Shown here: positions 1 to 10,600 of the stretch, one piece after another
Layout: every line of letters begins with the position of its first letter
How positions within the stretch are numbered: the stretch's first letter is position 1
Assembly (NCBI GenBank): GCA_963210315.1
Contig: OY723310.1
Location: 930,001 to 994,000 of the forward strand
Direction of reading: 5' to 3'
DNA: 64,000 bases
Origin: Rhynchopus euleeides
Taxonomy: Eukaryota > Euglenozoa > Diplonemea > Diplonemida > Diplonemidae
Position numbers and translations under genes: made by a program
The notes under the pieces: generated by a model
Told to the model about the DNA's origin: nothing
Database searches by the model: none
The model's input: the letters and a program-made list of their open reading frames with translations, nothing else

Positions 1-1037
1 TGACATTGCTAAATAACAGCTAGCTGTTGCATTTCCGAGTGATAGCTAGCTGTTACATGGCATTTGCGAGTAACAGCTAGCTGTTGCACGCCATGGGCAA
101 ATAACAGCGAGCTGTTGCATTTGCGAGTAACAGCTAGCTGTAGAATGGCATTTGTGAGGAACAGCTAGCTGTTACATTGTATTGCCGAATAACAGCTAGC
201 TGTTGCATTTGCGAGTAACAGCTAGCTGTTGCATTATATTGCCGCATAACAGCTAGCTGTTGCATTTGCGAGTAACAGCTAGCTGTAGAATGGCATTTGC
301 GAGTAACAGCTAGCTGTTGCATTATATTGCCATGTAACAGCTAGCTGTTGCATTTGCGAGGAACAGCTAGCTGTTGCATTATCTTGCCGCGTAACAGCTA
401 GCTGTTCCATTTGCGAGCAACAGCTAGCTGTAGAATGGCATTTGCGAGTAACAGCTAGCTGTTGCATTATATTGCCGCATAACAGCTAGCTGTTCCATTT
501 GCGAGCAACAGCTAGCTGTAGAATGGCATTTGCGAGTAACAGCTGGCTGTTGCATTATATTGCCATGTAACAGCTAGCTGTTGCATTTGCGAGTCACAGC
601 TAGCTGTAGAATGGCATTTGCGAGTAACAGCTAGCTGTTGCATTATATTGCCGAATAACAGCTAGCTGTGGCATTTCCGAGTGACAGCTAGCTGTTACAT
701 GACATTTGCGAGGAACAGCTAGCTGTTGCATTTCTGAGTGACAGCGAGCTGTTATTTGCCCATGGCGTGCAACAGCGAGCTGTTCCTCGTAAATGCCATT
801 CTACAGCTAGCTGTTACTCGCAAATGCAACAGCGAGCTGTTATTTGGCAATATGATGCAACAGCTAGCTGTTACTCGCAAATGTCATTCTACAGCTAGCT
901 GTAACTCGGAAATACAACAGCTCGCTGTTCTTTGGCAATGCCATGCAACAGCTAGCTGTACTCGCAAATGCCATTCTACAGCTAGCTGTTACTCGCAAAT
1001 GCAACAGCTAGCTGTTATTTGCCCATGGCGTGCAACA
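1..1037. repeat. palindromic minisatellite (AACAGCTAGCTGTT)
   Basis: Roughly thirty copies of the self-complementary 14-mer AACAGCTAGCTGTT (some AACAGCGAGCTGTT or with a TAGAAT tail) are separated by short spacers of a few recurring types: GCATTTGCGAGT, GCATTATATTGCCGCAT and GAATGGCATTTGCGAGT. Spacers are reused rather than unique. Left of about 770 the spacers read in one direction; to the right the same spacers read as reverse complements, so the array is also one large inverted repeat centred near 740-790. Short open frames through it are artefacts of repeat composition. Confidence 0.95.
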
Positions 1038-1140
1038 GCTAACTCCGGAGACTCCGCCGAGTCTCCGGAGTCGGTCCAGAGACTCCGGATCGACTCCGGA
1101 GACTCGCCGGAGCTTCTGGATAGTCTACGGAGACGTTTCC
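1038..1140. repeat. short TCCGGA / CTCCGGAGAC palindromic repeats
   Basis: A hundred bases made of imperfect copies of ACTCCGGAGACTC with the palindrome TCCGGA at the centre. It directly abuts the minisatellite and is related in style to the CCTCCGGAGG tracts at 7107 and 14917. Confidence 0.7.
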
Positions 1141-1871
1141 GAGTATCAGCTCGCTGTTCTTGAATATCCTCATGGCCTGTCGCTGTTTGCCCCAGCGTGT
1201 GTCTCGCTCGCCGTTTCCGGCCTACACCTCGCCTCGTGTGTTTCTGACCAAGTGTCGTTTGTTTTTGCGTTGTTCTGCCCTGGGAGTACTGTCTGGTGTC
1301 AGGCTGGCCCCAAGGTGAACTGGCCTGCACCCGAACATGTCCAAAAATGTGTTTTTTGACATTGTCGGAGTGTGTGCGGAGTGCAGCAGCGTGTTTTTTG
1401 AGCCAGATTGACCAAATTAATTTTCGTCACACTTTTTTTATGAGGAATTGCTTGAGATCCGCCTCCTCTACACGAGATCGTTGTTTTTTCCATTTTCCTG
1501 GGAGGCTTGCGAGTGTAGATGCCACCGGAGGGGGTCTGGGGGCGGAGCCCCCAGCTGCCAGAGGCCACGGTAGTGAACATTTGTTCCTTGCACGTCCCAT
1601 CCTGGCCCGTGGTTGGCTTCCCCACGCATTTTATTGCCCGGAGTACCTTGCAATATACTCGATTACTGTGTCTTTTTGAGTTTCGACTGTAGTGGCTTCT
1701 CCTACATCTTGAAGTCGAGGTCTCCTCAGGTGAGGTGTGTTCCTCTGAGATGGGTTGTTTGCCTGCCAGGACTGGTAACAGCTGCAGTGTATGGCCAGTT
1801 ATCTCAGACCTTTTATTGCAGCTGTTACGGCGGTCACCTCGAGTGTACGGTTGCTCTGTGTTGTTTCAGTG

Positions 1872-1918
1872 GCCAGTCAGGTTTGTGGTGGGGGCTTCGG
1901 CCCTACCACAAACCTGAC
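1872..1918. other. perfect long stem-loop
   Basis: CAGTCAGGTTTGTGGT is followed after about 15 bases by its exact reverse complement ACCACAAACCTGACTG. The loop is GGGGGCTTCGGCCCT, which can itself close a tetraloop-like TTCG hairpin. It could be a folded transcript element or the remnant of a short inverted-repeat transposon. No gene is adjacent. Confidence 0.75.
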
Positions 1919-2033
1919 TGTCCCACCTGCCCAGAACCCACCAGTCGGATATCACCGGTCATTTATGACAGACCCCCCCTCCGGTGACGTATGACCGGCA
2001 TGTTTTTCGGACCCCTTTTTATTGGTCATCTCT

Positions 2034-2142
2034 GGGGGCCCTCGCTACCAGTCACAGCTCGTCACAGCTCGTCAGTCAGTGAGGGGAAGTGGGCCGTGGC
2101 TCACTGTTTCGCACTCAGTCACACCTGGTAGCGAGGGCCCCC
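2034..2142. mobile_element. 109-bp MITE with GGGGGCCCTCGC termini (copy 1)
   Basis: Starts GGGGGCCCTCGCTACCAG and ends CTGGTAGCGAGGGCCCCC, near-perfect terminal inverted repeats around a GTCACAGCTCGTCACAGC core. A second copy of almost the same length lies at 34860-34967, which establishes it as a repeat family. Flanks (TCT / TAT) show no clear target duplication at this copy. Too short to encode anything; presumably moved by a transposase supplied elsewhere. Confidence 0.8.
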
Positions 2143-3353
2143 TATGACCGGTTTTTTTCTCAGCGGGAGCCCTGCTCTTTGATCCCTATCAATTTTGCTG
2201 GACGGCCCCCCCGCATTACGCCCTCCTATGTCCCAGCACTTCCTCCTGAACCAGCCACAGGCAATCCAACTCATCGCTGTATACCCATCATGCACCAAAC
2301 CGCAGCAGCACTGAGTCTGGAGTCAGTGGTTGCGAGGTTGTGACGCAACGCAACTCTGCAGGATTTGGGCCCATGTGGTGACCCCAATCAGTGGTGGTGA
2401 CAGACACGCCATGGCTAAACTGACCCCAGCTAAGATCTGCAGAGATCCGAAACGTTCAGAAGAACGGAGGTTTGGAGAGTCGGTGAGGGGTGTGCCGCTG
2501 GGTGGGAGGGTGGAGTGGGGCAGCGAGCTGCCTCCTCGTCACTTTTTACCTGCAAATGTGCCTGTACCACAGCTGTACTTCATGGGTGACGTTTGGCATA
2601 GAGGGTGGCAAGTTTCGAGGGAGCGGTTGCGGCAAAAATCTCTGCGCATACAAGGCCACGAACCCATACCAGAAATCACTCTACGGAATATTTCCTGAGT
2701 ATCCGGAAGTACCCGGAATTAAATGCTGCCCGTTTGTATAATTTAAACGCGCAATCAGATGCGAAAAAACCGTTCCCCCCTGGCTGCGGACTTTACCATT
2801 TTCGGGAAAAAAAATCGAAAATTTTTTTCCCAAAATTTCGCCCAAAACACCATTTTCCCGGCCCCAGACACACCCACACCCAGGAAAAACTGATTTTTGG
2901 ACGAAATTTTGGGGTCCAAAATTTCCAATTTGGTGCTGAAAAATGGGCTGGGGGGGCCACAGGGCCAATATAGGGGGGGTTTTCTAAGGGTTCTGGGACC
3001 CTCCAGACACAGCACATCTGCACTGTCTGGAGGGGTTACTGCATGTTAAACCCCATTCTCTGCTCCCAAGGCAGGGCAGCTCCTGGTGAGTAGGTGGTAC
3101 CTGGCACGTCCTTGACGTGTGGTCCACCTCTCATCAGCAGCTGAGTGGTGAGGGGCATGCCTCCATTTAACATACTGTAAAGAGTGTTGGAGTGCACGCC
3201 TCCTGAGGGTGCCATGTTGGGCAGGACGAAAAGCCGACGGCTAGATACTCCTGTGCTGACTTCTGGCTGCTATGAGTTGAAATTCTCGGCGTCTGGTCGC
3301 GGTGAGCGACGCTTTTTTGGTGCGGAGCGACCTCTGCGAGCTGTGAGCGACCA

Positions 3354-6300
3354 ATGCAAATGGGTCAGAATGGGTCGTCCTGTGCCTGGAATACCTGGGG
3401 GCTGCTCAGGAAAGTCGGGGGCTGCTCAGCGGATTCTATTGGTCTCCGGCATGCTGATGGGGCATCCGGCAGGGTGCAAATGGGTCGGAACGGGTCATCC
3501 TGTGCCTGGAGTACCTGGGGGCTGCTCAGGAAAGTTGGGGGCTGCTCAGCGGATTCTATTGGTCTCCGGCATGCTGATCGGGTATCCGGCAGGGTGGACA
3601 CGGGTCGGAACGGGTCATCCTGTGCCTGGATTACCTGGGGGCTGCTCAGGAAAGTCGGGGGCTGCTCAGCGGATTCTATTGGTCTCCGGCATGCTGATGG
3701 GGCATCCGGCAGGGTGCAAATGGGTCGGAACGGGTCATCCTGTGCCTGGAGTACCTGGGGGCTGCTCAGGAAAGTTGGGGGCTGCTCAGCGGATTCTATT
3801 GGTCTCCGGCATGCTGATCGGGTATCCGGCAGGGTGGACACGGGTCGGAACGGGTCATCCTGTGCCTGGATTACCTGGGGGCTGCTCAGGAAAGTCGGGG
3901 GCTGCTCAGCGGATTCTATTGGTCTCCGGCATGCTGATCGGGTGTCCGGCAGGGTGCAAATGGGTCGGAACGGGTCATCCTGTGCCTGGAATACCTGGGG
4001 GCTGCTCAGGAAAGTTGGGGGCTGCTCAGCGGATTCTATTGGTCTCCGGCATGCTGATGGGGCATCCGGCAGGGTGCAAATGGGTCGGAACGGGTCATCC
4101 TGTGCCTGGATTACCTGGGGGCTGCTCAGGAAAGTTGGGGGCTGCTCAGCGGATTCTATTGGTCTCCGGCATGCTGATCGGGCATCCGGCAGGGTGCAAA
4201 TGGGTCGGAACGGGTCATCCTGTGCCTGGATTACCTGGGGGCTGCTCAGGAAAGTTGGGGGCTGCTCAGCGGATTCTATTGGTCTCCGGCATGCTGATCG
4301 GGTATCCGGCAGGGTGCAAAAGGGTCGGAACGGGTCATCCTGTGCCTGGATTACCTGGGGGCTGCTCAGGAAAGTCGGGGGCTGCTCAGCGGATTCTATT
4401 GGTCTCCGGCATGCTGATCGGGTATCCGGCAGGGTGCAAATGGGTCGGAACGGGTCATCCTGTGCCTGGAGTACCTGGGGGCTGCTCAGGAAAGTTGGGG
4501 GCTGCTCAGCGGATTCTATTGGTCTCCGGCATGCTGATCGGGCATCCGGCAGGGTGCAAATGGGTCGGAACGGGTCATCCTGTGCCTGGAATACCTGGGG
4601 GCTGCTCAGGAAAGTTGGGGGCTGCTCAGCGGATTCTATTGGTCTCCGGCATGCTGATCGGGTATCCGGCAGGGTGGACACGGGTCGGAACGGGTCATCC
4701 TGTGCCTGGATTACCTGGGGGCTGCTCAGGAAAGTTGGGGGCTGCTCAGCGGATTCTATTGGTCTCCGGCATGCTGATCGGGTATCCGGCAGGGTGGACA
4801 CGGGTCGGAACGGGTCATCCTGTGCCTGGATTACCTGGGGGCTGCTCAGGAAAGTCGGGGGCTGCTCAGCGGATTCTATTGGTCTCCGGCATGCTGATCG
4901 GGCATCCGGCAGGGTGCAAATGGGTCGGAACGGGTCATCCTGTGCCTGGATTACCTGGGGGCTGCTCAGGAAAGTTGGGGGCTGCTCAGCGGATTCTATT
5001 GGTCTCCGGCATGCTGATCGGGTATCCGGCAGGGTGCAAAAGGGTCGGAACGGGTCATCCTGTGCCTGGATTACCTGGGGGCTGCTCAGGAAAGTCGGGG
5101 GCTGCTCAGCGGATTCTATTGGTCTCCGGCATGCTGATCGGGTATCCGGCAGGGTGCAAATGGGTCGGAACGGGTCATCCTGTGCCTGGATTACCTGGGG
5201 GCTGCTCAGGAAAGTTGGGGGCTGCTCAGCGGATTCTATTGGTCTCCGGCATGCTGATCGGGCATCCGGCAGGGTGCAAATGGGTCGGAACGGGTCATCC
5301 TGTGCCTGGATTACCTGGGGGCTGCTCAGGAAAGTTGGGGGCTGCTCAGCGGATTCTATTGGTCTCCGGCATGCTGATCGGGTATCCGGCAGGGTGCAAA
5401 AGGGTCGGAACGGGTCATCCTGTGCCTGGATTACCTGGGGGCTGCTCAGGAAAGTCGGGGGCTGCTCAGCGGATTCTATTGGTCTCCGGCATGCTGATCG
5501 GGTATCCGGCAGGGTGCAAATGGGTCGGAACGGGTCATCCTGTGCCTGGAGTACCTGGGGGCTGCTCAGGAAAGTTGGGGGCTGTTCAGCGGATTCTATT
5601 GGTCTCCGGCATGCTGATCGGGCATCCGGCAGGGTGCAAATGGGTCGGAACGGGTCATCCTGTGCCTGGAATACCTGGGGGCTGCTCAGGAAAGTTGGGG
5701 GCTGCTCAGCGGATTCTATTGGTCTCCGGCATGCTGATCGGGTATCCGGCAGGGTGGACACGGGTCGGAACGGGTCATCCTGTGCCTGGATTACCTGGGG
5801 GCTGCTCAGGAAAGTTGGGGGCTGCTCAGCGGATTCTATTGGTCTCCGGCATGCTGATCGGGTATCCGGCAGGGTGGACACGGGTCGGAACGGGTCATCC
5901 TGTGCCTGGATTACCTGGGGGCTGCTCAGGAAAGTCGGGGGCTGCTCAGCGGATTCTATTGGTCTCCGGCATGCTGATCGGGCATCCGGCAGGGTGCAAA
6001 TGGGTCGGAACGGGTCATCCTGTGCCTGGATTACCTGGGGGCTGCTCAGGAAAGTTGGGGGCTGCTCAGCGGATTCTATTGGTCTCCGGCATGCTGATCG
6101 GGCATCCGGCAGGGTGCAAATGGGTCGGAACGGGTCATCCTGTGCCTGGATTACCTGGGGGCTGCTCAGGAAAGTCGGGGGCTGCTCAGCGGATTCTATT
6201 GGTCTCCGGCATGCTGATCGGGTATCCGGCAGGGTGCAAAAGGGTCGGAACGGGTCATCCTGTGCCTGGATTACCTGGGGGCTGCTCAGGAAAGTCGGGG

Positions 6301-7106
6301 GCTGCTCAGCGGATTCTATTGGTCTCCGGCATGCTGATCGGGTATCCGGCAGGGTGCAAATGGGTCGGAACGGGTCATCCTGTGCCTGGAGTACCTGGGG
6401 GCTGCTCAGGAAAGTTGGGGGCTGCTCAGCGGATTCTATTGGTCTCCGGCATGCTGATCGGGTATCCGGCAGGGTGGACACGGGTCGGAACGGGTCATCC
6501 TGTGCCTGGATTACCTGGGGGCTGCTCAGGAAAGTCGGGGGCTGCTCAGCGGATTCTATTGGTCTCCGGCATGCTGATCGGGCATCCGGCAGGGTGCAAA
6601 TGGGTCGGAACGGGTCATCCTGTGCCTGGATTACCTGGGGGCTGCTCAGGAAAGTTGGGGGCTGCTCAGCGGATTCTATTGGTCTCCGGCATGCTGATCG
6701 GGCATCCGGCAGGGTGCAAATGGGTCGGAACGGGTCATCCTGTGCCTGGAATACCTGGGGGCTGCTCAGGAAAGTTGGGGGCTGCTCAGCGGATTCTATT
6801 GGTCTCCGGCATGCTGATCGGGTATCCGGCAGGGTGGACACGGGTCGGAACGGGTCATCCTGTGCCTGGATTACCTGGGGGCTGCTCAGGAAAGTCGGGG
6901 GCTGCTCAGCGGATTCTATTGGTCTCCGGCATGCTGATCGGGCATCCGGCAGGGTGCAAATGGGTCGGAACGGGTCATCCTGTGCCTGGATTACCTGGGG
7001 GCTGCTCAGGAAAGTTGGGGGCTGCTCAGCGGATTCTATTGGTCTCCGGCATGCTGATCGGGTATCCGGCAGGGTGGACACGGGTCGGAACGGGTCATCC
7101 TGTGCA
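3354..7106. repeat. 120-bp tandem array, 31 units
   Basis: Thirty-one head-to-tail units of 120 bp with very high identity. Variation is confined to a few sites: GTA/TTA/ATA before CCTGGGGG, AGTTGG/AGTCGG, CGGGTAT/CGGGCAT/GGGGCAT, and TGCAAATGGG/TGGACACGGG/TGCAAAAGGG. The variant pattern of units 7-13 recurs as units 16-22, a 1,080-bp higher-order offset. Because 120 is divisible by three, long frames stay open on both strands (over 1,300 codons each). None has a splice, motif or codon argument for being coding, so I call it satellite. Confidence 0.95.
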
Positions 7107-7320
7107 AGGCTCTCGGGCCTCCGGAGGCGCCTCCGGGCCTCCGGCCTCCGGAGGCCTCCGCCTCCGGAGGCCTCCGGAGGAGCTAAAATGGCCTCCTCCG
7201 GAGGAACCTCCGGAGGTTCCTCCGGAGGCGGGTGGAGGCCTCCGGAGGCCTCCACCCGCCTCCGGAGGTCCTCCGGAGGTCCTCCGGAGGCCTCCGGAGG
7301 CGCCTCCGGAGGAACCCACC
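7107..7320. repeat. CCTCCGGAGG palindromic tract
   Basis: Dense tandem and overlapping copies of the palindrome CCTCCGGAGG and GGCGCCTCCGG close the 120-bp array on its right side. The junction reads GGCTCTCGGGCCTCCGG. The same block in reverse orientation opens the smaller array at 14917. Confidence 0.9.
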
Positions 7321-7321
7321 A

Positions 7322-7690
7322 TGTCGAGCACAGGGTGAAAAATTGGTCCAAAACACGGTTTTTGGCCAATTTTTGGCCATTTCGGGAGATTTTTTTCGGG
7401 AGAAATTTTTTTTTGGTCGAGAAAGCCAAAATTCACCCAAAAGATGACCAAAAAAATTCTGACCCCAAACTCGGATTCTAGTGGTCTGAAACTGTCCATT
7501 GTCGAACGAAATCCTAAAAAAACTGATATTTTTGGCCCCTGAATCCCCCATGCGGTCCCAAAAATCAAACAAATGAGGTTTGGTACGGTTTTGGGCCGAA
7601 AAAGCCGAAAAATCAGACAAGGCAAAAATCCACCCAAAAGGTGTTCAAAAAAAATTCTGACCCCAAACTCGGATTCTAGTGGTCTGAAAC
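7322..7690. repeat. A-rich tandem repeat, about 197-bp period; LINE target
   Basis: Non-coding. A segment containing ACCCCAAACTCGGATTCTAG and GGTCTGAAACT occurs at 7428-7491 and again at 7625-7691. The first copy continues into TGTCCATTGTCGAACG, and that same continuation reappears at 11955 on the far side of the retrotransposon. The first copy therefore shows what the second looked like before insertion. Confidence 0.85.
7681..7690. repeat. target-site duplication, left copy
   Basis: GGTCTGAAAC, identical to 11945-11954, directly abuts the poly(A/T) end of the retrotransposon. Confidence 0.9.
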
Positions 7691-10600
7691 TTTTTTTTTA
7701 GGAGAGGGGGCCCGGTGCCTGCGCGCGTCCTGTCGTACTGTGGCTGCTTGGTGGGGCTAGCGCAGCAGGTTCTACTTTTGCTTCTACGGGCTCTTAGCAC
7801 TGTAACATGAACTACACAAACAACAAAGCTCTAGGGCAAACAAACCGCGCACTGGCCGGGGTTGAGCTGCGTGGGGCTCCGTGCTGGCGGCATGAACAAG
7901 GGGCTGTAGGCAAATCTACCATTCACAAGGGGCAGCCCGCTGGTGAGGGGAGAAGGGGGCGAGGTAAAGGGGGGGGGGGCAGGGGGGAGAGGCGAAAGCG
8001 ACTGACAGCGAGGGCGTGGACCGACTCCGCTGGCGCATTCACCGGAAGAAAGGGGAAGGGGGCACGGGGGTGGGGAACGGGAGGGGGGGGGGGGAGGGGC
8101 GAAAGGAAAGAGGGGGGTAGGGGGGGGGAGCCGACCTACGGCTATCTCGCTCCCCTGGCGGCCCTACTCCCCTGGCTCTGGGACCCCTGGGAACTCCGCT
8201 GCGAAGACCCCCGCGCCCCTGGCCGGCTCGCCCGCGCCCGCTTGCCTGCCCGCGCCCTCAGACGACAACAGACCACGTTGTACGCCTCCGCCTGTGAGGC
8301 CTTGTCATCCCCCAACTCGGCCCACCAAGCCTGAATGGCCCGGAGCGCCGCCTCCTGCTCCTCCTGCGGTCGGTGCACGTCGGGGCAGAACTGCTCCTCC
8401 CACTCCCCCACCGTCGTGGCCCCGTCGTCCTCATCCATCTCCTGACCACGCTGCGGCGATGCCGACTCCCGCTTCCGCTTCGGCTGCGACGACATCGAGG
8501 TGGCTGGTGCTTGCGCAGGGTTGGAGCCTTCCTCGGTGGCGGTCGGGTCGGAGCGGCCGGTGGCCGGGGCGCCGGTGGGTGCAGGAGGGGGATCACCTTC
8601 TCGTCGAGGGGGATCACCCTGGTCCTGCGGCTGCGGGACCCTCGCAGGCGGCTCCTCCGCGTCCCGAGGCCCCAGATCCATACAGGTCTCCCCCTGCTCC
8701 ACGCATTCCCCACACGCCCTGCAATCGCAACCGAAACAACGCCAGTGTTCGACTGCGGTATCCACCGCCTCTGCACAGCGGGCACAGTAAAAGCGGCGGC
8801 GCGACGGCTGGGACGGCACCTGGCACATGGGGAGGCCCTGCTCCCCCCCTGGACAGCCAGTCCGCCCCAACACCGGCGAGGGGGCGAGGGCAGACACTGC
8901 CTCCGCCAGAGGTGGGGGCACCAAAAGGGGGGTGTAGTGCTTTCCCTGATGCTTGACTCCAAGCACTCCGACGAAAGGCTTCACCCGGGGGCGGTGGACC
9001 GTGGGGGGCGCTTGATCAGATAGGACCACCACAGCCCACCCCGACCCCAGCGCAAGTCCATGTACTGCTACCTGGTCCGCCCAAGAAGCCTCGTCCCGGC
9101 TACCCTCGACTCGCATGGCCGCAGCCCAGGACTCGCTGTTCGGCTCGGCCCGAGCACAAAGGCCTGGGTCACGTAGCACCGCCTGGACGGCTAGCCTCCG
9201 CATGCCCGCCGCCGAGCCTCCCATAATGAAAGCCGCCGCATCGAAGAAGCAGTCGCCTGGTGTGAAACGGAACCCCGTGCACTCCTGCATCCCCAAAGAC
9301 CGTTGCAGCCTGGACAGACCGTCCCCTCCCCCTGGGGCCCGGCCCTCCAGCAAAGCCTTTGTCAGTGCGGTGCTCGCCGGGGGCGGAGGAGGGGGCTCCG
9401 CTTGCCCCGGCGGATGAGGGGCCACCCCTTGGTCCTCGCGTGGCAGAGGTAGTGGCGTGCAGACGCACCTGGTGTCGTCTTCGCCCAGCTCACAGCAGGT
9501 CGGGCACACCATCCTCGAGCAGTGACCACACTCCCCATGGTGCACGGCCGTGGTGAAGAGCGACGCACAGAACTGACAGCAACCCGGTGGCCCCGACACA
9601 TCCACGCGCCCCGGGATAACCGGGCCCTGCGGCACCTCGACCTCCACACACTTCGTGTATGTGACCTGTTCCACCACCTGGTCCGGCACCGTGACCGGCT
9701 TGAACCCCCCGTCCACGCCGCCCACAAAAAGCGCTTGGCATGGTTCACCTGGGGCCACGAGAAGAGGGGGGAGGTTGTCTCTAAAAACCACAGCGTGGAC
9801 GTCGAGGGCCACCGCCACCCCACGGAGGGCCACCTGGTCCACGTCTTCGCCACCCCCGGAAGCCAGCATACGCCCCGCCCACTCGTCGGGGTCTGAGAGG
9901 AGCAGACGGAGTGTGGGCGCTCGACGGACGCACACCACCGCCAGGCGCAGAAGCTTGTCAGCGTCGATGTCAAACCCCAGGTCACACGCCGCGGCCGTCA
10001 CCGCCACCACCCACGTTGCTGGGGCCCCCTCCGCCACTGACCCACCCAGGGCGGCGACCTGTTCTGGCATCGTAAGAGCATTACCAAGCCCCTCTGCCAG
10101 GTCCTCAATAGCCACTCGCGCCCCTCCTCGCTTGTCTCTCCACTTTTCGATGACGACAGAGGGGGACGGAGATGTCGGTGCTGCCTCTGCCCGAGGGACC
10201 GGGTCCGCCTGGGGCACAGGGCGCTCCTCATCAGGGTCAATGAACACCTCCCCCTCCCCACGCGAGTCAACCGAGAACCGCATGAAGTGGTCCGGGTTCA
10301 GGGGGGCCGCGGCCTCTGTAGCCAACGCCGTCCGGCTCACTGCTGCTGGTGATATGGGGCCGCATTCAAGGAGTGTTCGACCCAGGATGTGGCTGTACGC
10401 GCTACTCACTCTGGTGGCGTGGCTCTGGGTGACCAGAACCCTGCTTCGCCCCGTCCGTTCTGCTGCTAGGCGGCCCAGCTTGCCGAAAACCTGGTGCGCC
10501 GACGGCCCCAGACCCCCGAAAGCCTCCATCGCAAAGGCCGCGAAAATCTGGCCAGATCTCCTGCAGGGATCACGATACCTCCTGTTCTTCTCTGCCTCCC

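Larger units (their letters stand above)
1141..3353. other. non-coding repeat-rich stretch
   Basis: No convincing gene. It contains a copy of the dispersed hairpin module (1527-1586), a strong stem-loop (1872-1918) and a 109-bp MITE (2034-2142), each listed separately. From about 2740 to 2990 there is A/T-run sequence of the same style as 7322-7690 and 12040-12260. The remaining open frames lack codon bias or recognisable motifs. Confidence 0.6.

Noticed and set aside
1..1037. CRISPR-like alternation of palindromes and spacers
   Set aside because: Spacers are a few recurring sequences, not unique; the orientation flips midway; there are no cas-like genes and the context is eukaryotic.
3184..7481. 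Frames of over 1,300 codons through the 120-bp array on both strands
   Set aside because: The 120-bp period is divisible by three, so any stop-free unit gives endless frames in several phases. No phase shows purifying codon bias or a plausible protein.
8258..9985. Several + and - frames of 100-230 codons over the LINE
   Set aside because: Antiphase shadows of the LINE ORF, which alone carries domain motifs.
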